Source: Pseudobutyrivibrio sp. (lineage in GTDB: Bacteria; Bacillota; Clostridia; Lachnospirales; Lachnospiraceae). From it: a stretch of DNA of 42,767 nucleotides. The position numbers were made by a program, and so were the translations under genes. Below are positions 21,174 to 28,605 of the stretch, one piece after another; within the stretch, counting starts at the first letter, position 1, and the number at the start of each line of letters is the position of its first letter. A model generated the notes under the pieces. The model saw nothing but the letters and a program-made list of their open reading frames with translations, made no database searches and was not told the DNA's origin. The DNA is taken from NCBI GenBank assembly GCA_017934625.1, contig JAGBJE010000038.1, positions 1 to 42,767 of the forward strand. The letters are read 5' to 3'.

Positions 21174-22345
21174 CAACAATAAAGCTAAAAGGTCAGATAT
21201 GCACAGACACTACAGCCGCTATGTATAGATGGTTTGGGATTGAAGTAGTTAGCCCTAGCCTTATCGAAAATGCTTTAGAGTCAGCGGATGGTGATGATGT
21301 GGTTTTAGAGATTGCATCCCCTGGTGGAACTGTGGTTGCTGGATATGAAATATATTCTGCAATAAAGAAATACCAAGGAAAAGTCACCGCTCATATTACA
21401 TGGGCTTGCAGTGCAGCTACATTCATAGCTTGCGCTTGTGATGAGGTATTAATCTCCGAGGCAGGAGTGTACATGATACACAATGTACAGGGCTATGCAG
21501 AGGGCGACTATCAGGACATGGACAAAGAATCCAAGGATTTAAAAGCTATTGGCGAAGGTATCATCAATGCTTATGAAAGCAAGACAAAGCTTGCAAGGAA
21601 AGAAATAAAAAGACTCATGGATGAATCAACTTACATGAGTCCAGCGGATGCAATAGAGTATGGATTTTGTGATGGTCTAATGACAGACAAGGAAGGACAA
21701 AGCGGCTCAGTTGACATTACATCAGTAGCAGCTTCAACCATGCCATTAATTTCTGATGATAAAGCAACAGCATTTATGACTGTCAAAGCATTCATCGACA
21801 AGATGGGTGGCGAGGAAAAGGCACTTGAAATGATTATGCAACTAAAGCAGGAACAAGTGCAGCAGTCAACCACCGAGGATGCAAATAATAATGTTCAGTT
21901 TACGGAATCTCCCGTATCTGATATAGAAAATTCTACGAAAGGAGCGAAAGCAATGGGATTACAGGAACTTTTAAATGAAAACCCAGAAGCAAAAGCTGAG
22001 TATGAACAGGTAATTGCACAGGCTAAAACTGATGCAGTAAACGCAGAACGGGAGAGAATGAAATCTCTCGATGCAATCGCCAACAATGTTAGTTCAGAAA
22101 TGTTAGAAAAAGCAAAATATGAGGACATTGTGGATGGCAAGGAGCTTGCATACAAAGCACTTGTTGAGGGAAACGCAGTTGCAGCAGCATATATGCAGAA
22201 TGCAATTGCAGACAGTGTAGAGTCAGGTGTTGATAGTGTTGGTATTGGTGAACCTAACACAGGTATGGACGATGATTCTAATACAGAACAGGCACAGGCA
22301 GACGCTATGGCTGCATATGTCAATGCTAAGAAAGGAGTACAGTAA
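21170..22345 (+). CDS. Prohead protease (ClpP-fold) fused to scaffold domain
   Basis: The 391-residue product has an N-terminal ClpP/SppA-like serine protease domain (residues about 1-200): IASPGGTVVAGYEIYSAI, the catalytic Ser in TWACSAATF, and a His in YMIHNVQGYAEG. The C-terminal 130 residues are helical and acidic (NPEAKAEYEQVIAQAKTDAV), a scaffold-like region. An internal start with a strong ribosome binding site (21953) would make the scaffold separately, as in lambda C/Nu3. It cleaves scaffold and capsid proteins during maturation. Confidence 0.9.
   Translation: MTTIKLKGQICTDTTAAMYRWFGIEVVSPSLIENALESADGDDVVLEIASPGGTVVAGYEIYSAIKKYQGKVTAHITWACSAATFIACACDEVLISEAGVYMIHNVQGYAEGDYQDMDKESKDLKAIGEGIINAYESKTKLARKEIKRLMDESTYMSPADAIEYGFCDGLMTDKEGQSGSVDITSVAASTMPLISDDKATAFMTVKAFIDKMGGEEKALEMIMQLKQEQVQQSTTEDANNNVQFTESPVSDIENSTKGAKAMGLQELLNENPEAKAEYEQVIAQAKTDAVNAERERMKSLDAIANNVSSEMLEKAKYEDIVDGKELAYKALVEGNAVAAAYMQNAIADSVESGVDSVGIGEPNTGMDDDSNTEQAQADAMAAYVNAKKGVQ
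21953..22345 (+). CDS. Internal scaffold protein (Nu3-like), nested in frame
   Basis: GAAAGGAG (21937-21944) precedes an in-frame ATG (21953) by 8 bases within the protease gene. The nested product of 130 residues begins MGLQELLNENPEAKAEYEQV and covers exactly the helical scaffold region. In lambda the scaffold Nu3 is made in the same way from the 3' part of gene C. The site is seen in sequence; its use is inference. Confidence 0.7.
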   Translation: MGLQELLNENPEAKAEYEQVIAQAKTDAVNAERERMKSLDAIANNVSSEMLEKAKYEDIVDGKELAYKALVEGNAVAAAYMQNAIADSVESGVDSVGIGEPNTGMDDDSNTEQAQADAMAAYVNAKKGVQ

Positions 22346-22346
22346 A

Positions 22347-22703
22347 ATGAGCAGACTTAATGGTGAAGTTTACGAGGTTGAAAATGACAACCTTATCTAT
22401 GATGCAAAGCACCCAGTAGACGCTGAGAATATTATTTTTACAAATGATGATTCAGCAACAGGAAAACTTGAAAGAGGAATGCTTCTCGATGAAGCATCGG
22501 GTGTATATACAATTCACAAGGCAAATGGAAACGCATCTGTAATTGTTGCAGAGGACGCAGAGTTTGCAAGTGATGATGAAACAGTTGTTGTTCCTTGCTA
22601 TGTTTCTGGAACATTCAGAACAAGTGCAATTAAAGCAACAGCCGCAGCACTCACAGATGTAACCAAGATCACCCTACAGAACAAGGGAATCTATCTCAAA
22701 TAA
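22347..22703 (+). CDS. Head decoration protein (lambda gpD-like)
   Basis: The 118-residue product, MSRLNGEVYEVENDNLIYDA, is followed by GKLERGMLLDEASGVYTIHK and VPCYVSGTFRTSAIK. The order and size fit HDPD/gpD trimeric proteins that stabilise the expanded capsid. ATG 22347 has AAAGGAG upstream and starts right after the protease stop. It sits between protease and major capsid genes, as in lambda. Confidence 0.82.
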   Translation: MSRLNGEVYEVENDNLIYDAKHPVDAENIIFTNDDSATGKLERGMLLDEASGVYTIHKANGNASVIVAEDAEFASDDETVVVPCYVSGTFRTSAIKATAAALTDVTKITLQNKGIYLK

Positions 22704-22722
22704 TCGAAAGGAGTTTTGAAAA

Positions 22723-24039
22723 ATGGTTAAGAATACTTATGTACTTATTGACACATTAAAGAAGATTTACCCAGTCAGCCAGTTCTTCAAGGACAGATAC
22801 TTCCCTGATGGAAAAACATTCTATTCAGAGAAAGCACTTATTGAGATGAAGAAAGGTGGACGCACAATTGCACCTTATGTAGTGCCAGTTGTAGGCGGTA
22901 TCGCTATGACAACAGAAGGCTACAGAGCGGAGCAGGTAGAAGCACCATTTATTGCGCCTAAGTTCACAATCACAGCAGCAGACCTTGAAAAGAAGGCTTT
23001 TGGCGAGTCGGCTGAATCAGGCAGAACACCAGAGGATAGAGAAAACGAGGTTGAGGCAGAGAAGCTGGAAGAAGGTAGAAATATGATTCTTCGTAGACAT
23101 GAAGAAATGGCTACAGAGGTAATCACTACTGGAAAGCTTACAATGAAGCATTTCGCCACAGCTGAGGATGCAGCAAATGGAACCAAGGGGCAGGTTAAAT
23201 TGCTTCAGTTCTACGAGAACGAGTTTAACAATGTTTACCTTTTCCAGACTGTACCAGGCAACACAGGAACAACTTTTGCAGGGCTTGACGATGCAGAGGC
23301 TTGGATGGGTCAGTTGTTTGATATGGCGACTGTACTCAGAAAACGTGGTGTAAAGGCAACAGACCTTGTAATGACAGGTGATGTTGCAAAGCTTCTCTAC
23401 ACAAAGAAGGATTTCTTAAAGTTCTTCGATTTCAGACGTGTAGAAATCGGAAATGTTAATCCAGTAGCTACCCCAGAAGGTGTAGACAATATAGGAACAC
23501 TTAACATTTCTGGCATTTTATTCAACGTATTTGTATATGATGACCAGTTTGTTGACCTTGACGGCACAACAAAAGAGTTTCTTCCAGCTGGTACAATTGC
23601 TATGCTTGCACCTGGCATGGGTACAACAGTATATGGACAGGTTACATTCCTTGAAGGAGATAACTTTAGATCATACGCTGAAAAGATTGTTCCTAGGGTT
23701 GTAGGAAATGAGATTGACTCTATCAAAGAGGTTCAGCTGTTCTCTCGTCCAGTTCCTTACCCAAAGGACCAGGAAGGCTGGCTTGTTGCAAATATCTATA
23801 CAACACTTGTTGGAAAAGATGATTCTGAGGATTCTGTCACAGATGATGAGCCAGACCCAGATGCAACTTTAAAGACAGAGGCAGAGATTAACGCTATTAC
23901 ATCTAAAGAAGCAGTAGTAGCTTATGGAACATCAATTGGTATGGATAAGCTTACCACAGATGATGGCACACTCGCTGAATTAAAGGCAGCAGTGATTGCA
24001 TACCAGAAGGATGTATACGGCGAAGATACCCTTGCTTAG
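22723..24039 (+). CDS. Major capsid protein (lambda gpE-like) with C-terminal extension
   Basis: The 438-residue product matches the gpE-like major capsid family: VSQFFKDRYFPDGKTFYSEK, RTIAPYVVPVVGGIAMTTEG YRAEQVEAP, and VTFLEGDNFRSYAEKIVPRV. The last 75 residues are an extra acidic linker (DDSEDSVTDDEPDPDATLKT) plus a small helical HeH/SAP-like domain (EAVVAYGTSIGMDKLTTDDG). The extension may be exposed on the capsid or bind DNA, which is inference. AAAGGAG lies upstream. Confidence 0.92.
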   Translation: MVKNTYVLIDTLKKIYPVSQFFKDRYFPDGKTFYSEKALIEMKKGGRTIAPYVVPVVGGIAMTTEGYRAEQVEAPFIAPKFTITAADLEKKAFGESAESGRTPEDRENEVEAEKLEEGRNMILRRHEEMATEVITTGKLTMKHFATAEDAANGTKGQVKLLQFYENEFNNVYLFQTVPGNTGTTFAGLDDAEAWMGQLFDMATVLRKRGVKATDLVMTGDVAKLLYTKKDFLKFFDFRRVEIGNVNPVATPEGVDNIGTLNISGILFNVFVYDDQFVDLDGTTKEFLPAGTIAMLAPGMGTTVYGQVTFLEGDNFRSYAEKIVPRVVGNEIDSIKEVQLFSRPVPYPKDQEGWLVANIYTTLVGKDDSEDSVTDDEPDPDATLKTEAEINAITSKEAVVAYGTSIGMDKLTTDDGTLAELKAAVIAYQKDVYGEDTLA

Positions 24040-24049
24040 GAGGTAGCTT

Positions 24050-24268
24050 ATGTATATTGCAAACACTCAGATAATTACTTCTGATGGAACATTTGCCATT
24101 GGTGAGGCTGTAACAGGCCTCACCGAGGCTGATATTAAAAGAATGCTCAACCATGGATATATAACCGAAAAGGATGAGCCAAAGCCTGAGCCTAAAGACG
24201 AAGGAAAAAAAGGAAAGTCCAAAGGCGGTAAGCAGGTGGAAAAAGAGATTGATTCAAACGAGGAATAA
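24050..24268 (+). CDS. Small head protein with charged tail
   Basis: A 72-residue protein. Residues 1-42 form a compact domain (ITSDGTFAIGEAVTGLTEAD IKRML), followed by a low-complexity Lys/Pro/Glu tail. The ribosome binding site is TAGGAGG. Its position between capsid and connector genes suggests a head-completion or capsid-associated role. No family is recognised. Confidence 0.6.
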   Translation: MYIANTQIITSDGTFAIGEAVTGLTEADIKRMLNHGYITEKDEPKPEPKDEGKKGKSKGGKQVEKEIDSNEE

Positions 24269-24270
24269 AA

Positions 24271-24615
24271 ATGACTTTTAAAGAAGGTTTTGCAGACGAT
24301 TTACAAAATGTTTTCTTTGATTTAGACGAGTTCGCCAGTGAGCATACTATAGACGGAAAAACCTATACGTGTGTCGTAACTAGGTTAGATAAGACAGAGG
24401 CTAAGATGTCCTATGGACTTATGCATTCCACACTAAATCCGAAGGAGCATGAAATAAATAAAGCTACTCATGTTATATACATAAGAACAGCCGATTTAAG
24501 CCGCAAACTTTCAACAAGAGCAAGTATTCGTTTGGATGGAAAAAATATGCTAATACAGGATATCGACAAAGTTGAGGGTGTAACTATTTTGTACGTAGGA
24601 GACTTTGAAATGTAG
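24271..24615 (+). CDS. Head-tail connector protein
   Basis: A 114-residue protein with a beta-rich pattern (FASEHTIDGKTYTCVVTRLD ... SIRLDGKNMLIQDIDKVEGV TIL) and length like lambda gpFII-type connectors (ATP-binding sugar transporter-like family). It is placed after the capsid genes and before the gpZ-like gene, as expected. The assignment is by pattern and position. Confidence 0.6.
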   Translation: MTFKEGFADDLQNVFFDLDEFASEHTIDGKTYTCVVTRLDKTEAKMSYGLMHSTLNPKEHEINKATHVIYIRTADLSRKLSTRASIRLDGKNMLIQDIDKVEGVTILYVGDFEM

Positions 24616-24623
24616 GTGTAGCT

Positions 24624-25220
24624 ATGGCAGGAAATCAAATTGTTATAACAGTTGATGATTCAGAGGTAAGACAGAGATTAGGAGAGCTGCAAGGTAAGAC
24701 TAATTCCATTATCTATAAAGCAGCAAGCAGGTCAGTGCCTACAGCAAAAAGGGTAATAAGAAATGAACTGAAGAAACATTATGAAGCTGGTTCAAAAATG
24801 ATTAATGCATCGTTTAAGAATCGCAGAAATAATTATCCATCAGTAATCCTTGAATATGAATCAGGTTTTACAAACCTTCGTCAATGGAAAGGCGGTAAGC
24901 AGACTGTCAGACCACAGCGTGCTACATGGGAAGGTAAACGCCCACCCAAAGTATATTCAGGTCATTCAGAAAAAGGACATTCAAACGTGAAGTTTTCTAA
25001 GCGTCCTAAGTATTTTGTACAGATAGGAAAGAAGAAAAACACACACGCTCTTTTCACTAGATTAGGACCTGAAAGATATCCTATCCGAGGTGTTGCAGGA
25101 CCTGCCATGGTTCAAGGTATTTCAGAACCAGAAGTATGGAAAGAAATTAAAGAGCAAACTGAGGCATATTTTTTGAAAAGACTACAGCATGAGACAGAAA
25201 GAGTTTTGGAGGGTAATTAA
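24624..25220 (+). CDS. Prophage minor tail protein Z-like
   Basis: A 198-residue basic protein. The N-terminal segment is IVITVDDSEVRQRLGELQGK followed by AASRSVPTAKRVIRNELKKHY. The C-terminal segment contains ALFTRLGPERYPIRGVAGPA, typical of gpZ/minor tail Z proteins at the head-tail interface or tail completion. It overlaps the next gene by one base (TAATG). Confidence 0.75.
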   Translation: MAGNQIVITVDDSEVRQRLGELQGKTNSIIYKAASRSVPTAKRVIRNELKKHYEAGSKMINASFKNRRNNYPSVILEYESGFTNLRQWKGGKQTVRPQRATWEGKRPPKVYSGHSEKGHSNVKFSKRPKYFVQIGKKKNTHALFTRLGPERYPIRGVAGPAMVQGISEPEVWKEIKEQTEAYFLKRLQHETERVLEGN

Positions 25221-25744
25221 TGGTTGATACAGAATTGCAAGAAATTCTTGCAAAGGAAGTAGAAAAGCTCATTGCTAATCACGGACTGGCAGTACCAGGT
25301 AGAAACCCTATAGATAATCCTGAGATTGAAGAACCTTATGTGAAAGGCGATGCAATCTGGAAAAACTGGAACGTGTATAGGCAAGAAAAGCCCTACAAGA
25401 CAGATGAAAATGATGATGAGCTAGAAAACTATGTCATTGTGATAATCAATGATGAGGACTTGGATAGCGAAGGCTGCTGGACTGTAGAGATGCAATTCAT
25501 AGTTTCTATCGAACTAGACGAGGACGATAGACAAGGACACATCATTATAGCAAGTTTCATGAATGAGTTATGGAAACATTTCAAAACTCACAATATAGCA
25601 GAAGGGGAAGCCGAATTAGTTCCAAAGTCAGCTAAAAAGAGATGGAATCAAGAAAGCTACCCAAATTATTACGAAGCGGCTTTAATCTGTGATTGGAAAT
25701 TTAAAGACGCGGAATATGTAAGAGGTGTGGAGGAACTTTTATGA
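25220..25744 (+). CDS. Probable tail completion/terminator protein
   Basis: A 174-residue acidic protein without a clear family signature. Its position between the gpZ-like gene and the sheath gene matches tail completion (gpU-like) proteins. It contains paired acidic stretches (ENDDELENY, NDEDLDSEGCW) and conserved-looking aromatic residues. It overlaps the next gene by ATGA. Confidence 0.5.
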   Translation: MVDTELQEILAKEVEKLIANHGLAVPGRNPIDNPEIEEPYVKGDAIWKNWNVYRQEKPYKTDENDDELENYVIVIINDEDLDSEGCWTVEMQFIVSIELDEDDRQGHIIIASFMNELWKHFKTHNIAEGEAELVPKSAKKRWNQESYPNYYEAALICDWKFKDAEYVRGVEELL

Positions 25745-25971
25745 TTATGTACATCGGACCCGAATTAGACGGCATAACCCGAGCTAATCAGATATTCAAT
25801 TATGACCCAGAGGCTATAAAAGCAGAAGCGGCCAAGATTGAACCACTATCGAGATACTTGTTTGTTGACCTAGACAACATAGTATCAGCAAAGAAAGAAC
25901 TACATACAAAGGGAAGTCTATTGTTCCTAGCGTATGAAAAAACAATAAAAACTATTTCAAAGGAGGAATAA
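25741..25971 (+). CDS. Small tail-region hypothetical protein
   Basis: A 76-residue protein, starting at ATG 25741 or 25747. The sequence (YIGPELDGITRANQIFNYDP) is followed by a helical C-terminus. It lies 3 bp before the sheath gene. The role is unknown; a short conserved gene before the sheath is common in such myophages. Confidence 0.5.
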   Translation: MIMYIGPELDGITRANQIFNYDPEAIKAEAAKIEPLSRYLFVDLDNIVSAKKELHTKGSLLFLAYEKTIKTISKEE

Positions 25972-25974
25972 TCA

Positions 25975-27432
25975 ATGTCTTATTTACATGGAATCGCAAC
26001 AGACCGTGATACATCAATAAGCGTAGATCCTAGTGTTGGAACATACGGCATCCAGTGTATCGTAGGTACAGCACCAGTTAATACTCTGGACAATCCAGCT
26101 AGTGCTGTCAACAAGCCAATCGCAATTCATTCAATGAGTGAATTTGAAAAGTACTTCGGTAAAACAACCGATTACGCAAGCTACACACTTGCTCAGGCTG
26201 CATATCTTGCATTCAAGAAATTTGCAGTTGCACCAATTATTTGTATCAATGTGTTAGACCCATCAAAGGCTACCCACAAGACAGCCGTTGCAGGAAAGCA
26301 GTATACATTGACAAGTGGCGCAGTAACTATTGAGGACCAGGGAGCTTTGCTTGCTGAGGTTGTGGTTACAAACGAAGGAGAAACTGCAACAGCAGGCACA
26401 GACTATGTAGCATCAATTGATGCAGACGGAAATCTGGCAATAGCAGTAACACCTGATGGTGCGCTTAAAAATGTGACATCTATCACAGTTGCATATACAA
26501 AGCTTAATCCAGCAGGGGTGACAGCTTCAGATATCATAGGCGGTCTTGACGCTAACAATGCTAGAACAGGAATCGAACTTATTGACGAAGTATATTCGAC
26601 AACTGGACTTTTTGCATCATATATCTTAGCACCTAAGTTCTCAGAGAATGCAGCAGTAGCTACAGCACTTGAAAACAAGGCGCAACTTGCAGGAGACCTG
26701 ACAAACGCTCTTGCAATTGTTGATATCGAGTCAAGTACAGTAAAGAACTATGCAAACGTATTTGCAGCAAAGAAAGCAAATGGGCTTGCTTCAAGATGGT
26801 TATTGCCATGTTGGCCTATGGTAAAGGTTGACGACACAGTGATGTCAATGTCTGCACTTGCTGGCGCATTACTGCAGTATATGTGCGCAAGAGATGGCAA
26901 TGTACCTTCAGACTCACCAGATAACACAAAAGCAATGATTTCTGCTGTCTGCCTGGCAGATGGAACAGAAATTCACCTTACTACCGAGGAATGTAACGAC
27001 TACCTCAATGCTAAAGGCATTGCTACTTGCGTTTACTTTGGTGGCTGGAAGTTCTGGGGCAACAACACAGCAGCTTATCCAGATGATACAGACCCTAATG
27101 ACCGCTTTATCAAGTGCGTCAATATCTCTAACTACTTAGAGAATAGATTTAAGACAGAGTATCTTTCAACAGTTGGACGCAATGGCTCAACAAAGCGTAT
27201 TCAGTCAATCGTTTCTAACTATAATGCATCACTTAACGCATTAATTGGAGATACCCTTGCAGGTGCTGAAATTGTATTCAATGCATCAGACAATCCTATG
27301 TCAGAGGTGCTAGAAGGACGCTATCATTTCAGAACACGATATGCTGATTGGACACCAATTGAATACATCGAGAACGTATTCACATGGGATTCATCAGTAC
27401 TCGAAAGAGCATTAACAGGAGAGGAGGAATAA
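25975..27432 (+). CDS. Contractile tail sheath protein (P2 FI-like)
   Basis: The 485-residue product has an N-terminal domain start (MSYLHGIATDRDTSISVDPS VGTYGIQ), an inserted Ig-like/beta domain (about residues 105-185, SGAVTIEDQGALLAEVVVTN), the core domain (GLASRWLLPCWPMVKVDDTV), and a C-terminal ADWTPIEYIENVFTWD block. P2-type sheath proteins share this order. It contracts on adsorption to drive the tube into the cell. The ribosome binding site is AAGGAGG. Confidence 0.9.
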   Translation: MSYLHGIATDRDTSISVDPSVGTYGIQCIVGTAPVNTLDNPASAVNKPIAIHSMSEFEKYFGKTTDYASYTLAQAAYLAFKKFAVAPIICINVLDPSKATHKTAVAGKQYTLTSGAVTIEDQGALLAEVVVTNEGETATAGTDYVASIDADGNLAIAVTPDGALKNVTSITVAYTKLNPAGVTASDIIGGLDANNARTGIELIDEVYSTTGLFASYILAPKFSENAAVATALENKAQLAGDLTNALAIVDIESSTVKNYANVFAAKKANGLASRWLLPCWPMVKVDDTVMSMSALAGALLQYMCARDGNVPSDSPDNTKAMISAVCLADGTEIHLTTEECNDYLNAKGIATCVYFGGWKFWGNNTAAYPDDTDPNDRFIKCVNISNYLENRFKTEYLSTVGRNGSTKRIQSIVSNYNASLNALIGDTLAGAEIVFNASDNPMSEVLEGRYHFRTRYADWTPIEYIENVFTWDSSVLERALTGEEE

Positions 27433-27435
27433 TAA

Positions 27436-27963
27436 ATGTCTTATATACCAGGAAAGATTAACAATTTTAATCTGTATCAGGGCACAGCCTCAGAGAGTTC
27501 AAAGCTCCTTGGAGTTACTGCCGAGGTTACATTACCTAATTTCCAGTACGTGTCAGAGACACTTAATATGGCTGGAATGGCAGGGGAGATTGACGACCCA
27601 TCAGCAGGTCAGCTTCAGTCTTCTACAATCGAAATTCCTTTCTCGAATATTTCAAGAGAGAATATCGATCTAGCCAGAAATGACCAGATACCTCTTATTA
27701 TGAGGGCAGCTCAGGAAATGATTAACAAAGATACAGGAGCTAAGGAATACAAAGGCCGTGTCATTACTGTAAAAGGAATGACAAAGGCTATTAACTATGG
27801 CTCTTTACAGAAGAATGGTTACGGAAATCCTTCCATTACAAAGGAAGTAACCTACTACAAAGAGGAAATCGACGGAGAGGTAATTACCGAAATCGACAAG
27901 ATTAATGGTATTTGCAAAATCAACGGCACAGATGTTGTTGATAATATCTCTAATTTGATCTAG
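27436..27963 (+). CDS. Tail tube protein (P2 FII-like)
   Basis: The 175-residue product (PGKINNFNLYQGTASESSKL, LPNFQYVSETLNMAGMAGEI, YKGRVITVKGMTKAINYGSL) has the length and pattern of P2 FII tube proteins. It immediately follows the sheath gene with a GAGGAGG site. It forms the inner tube of the tail. Confidence 0.9.
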   Translation: MSYIPGKINNFNLYQGTASESSKLLGVTAEVTLPNFQYVSETLNMAGMAGEIDDPSAGQLQSSTIEIPFSNISRENIDLARNDQIPLIMRAAQEMINKDTGAKEYKGRVITVKGMTKAINYGSLQKNGYGNPSITKEVTYYKEEIDGEVITEIDKINGICKINGTDVVDNISNLI

Positions 27964-27976
27964 AAATTTAATATTT

Positions 27977-28003
27977 TAGCTTGGGGCTTTTAGCCCCTAG
28001 CTA
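27977..28003 (+). terminator. Hairpin after the tube gene
   Basis: TAGCT (27977-27981), one mismatch, GGGGCT-TTT-AGCCCC (27983-27997), one mismatch, AGCTA (27999-28003), then TTTGCTTTT. It is probably a partial terminator that lowers expression of the downstream chaperone and tape measure genes relative to sheath and tube. Confidence 0.65.
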
Positions 28004-28030
28004 TTTGCTTTTAAACATAAGGAGAATGCG

Positions 28031-28441
28031 ATGAGCAAAGATTATATAGAAAATGACGACAAGATTGAGGAAGAGGCAAAGTTAGAGGCAGCCTCAGATA
28101 TAAACAACGAAGATGAGGTAGATAAAGCATACGAACAGGCAAGAAAGGATTTTTCATATAAAGTTCGTTTTAAGATACCTTACGTATTTGAAGGAAAAGA
28201 ATATAGAGAACTTGATTTATCAGGTCTTATGGATATGACACAAAGCGATGCAGAATATCTTGATAGAGTAATGCAACGCATGAATCATAGAATTACAGGT
28301 AATAAGTTTGATGATAGCGTATATCTTAAACACGTTGCCATGAGAGTAACAGGACTACCAATAGAGTTTTTTAGCAATATGAAGTGGTCGAATTTTGAGG
28401 ACGTGCGAAGCACAATCAAATTGTATTTTTTATTGTTTTAG
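28031..28441 (+). CDS. Tail assembly chaperone, short form (P2 gpE-like)
   Basis: The 136-residue product has an acidic N-terminus and a core (YKVRFKIPYVFEGKEYRELD LSGLMDMTQSDAEYLDRVM) typical of P2 gpE/phage tail assembly chaperones that coat the tape measure. It ends KLYFLLF just after a T TTT TTA slippery heptamer (28426-28432). AAGGAG lies upstream. See the fused form. Confidence 0.82.
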   Translation: MSKDYIENDDKIEEEAKLEAASDINNEDEVDKAYEQARKDFSYKVRFKIPYVFEGKEYRELDLSGLMDMTQSDAEYLDRVMQRMNHRITGNKFDDSVYLKHVAMRVTGLPIEFFSNMKWSNFEDVRSTIKLYFLLF

Positions 28442-28605
28442 GCGTGGGCGAGGATTATGTAGACAATCTGAGGGCACTTACTGTTAGAGTGTCGCTTAGA
28501 ATGTCCACGTCATTACAATATCTCAGAGAATTACCAATCGGTGAATTTTTAAACCTAGTAGAAGAAATCAACAAACAAACACAGAGGACAAGTAATAATG
28601 GGTAA
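28031..28605 (+). CDS. Tail assembly chaperone, -1 frameshift fused form (gpE-E'-like)
   Basis: Slipping -1 at T TTT TTA (28426-28432) continues translation into a 57-codon frame beginning IVLGVGEDYVDNLRALTVRV and ending at TAA 28603-28605, 8 bp into the tape measure gene. The predicted fusion has 191 residues. The extension has typical chaperone features (MSTSLQYLRELPIGEFLNLV). Programmed -1 frameshifting at this place is established for P2 (T TTT TTG) and lambda (G/GT); its use here is inferred from the site and the open frame. Confidence 0.82.
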
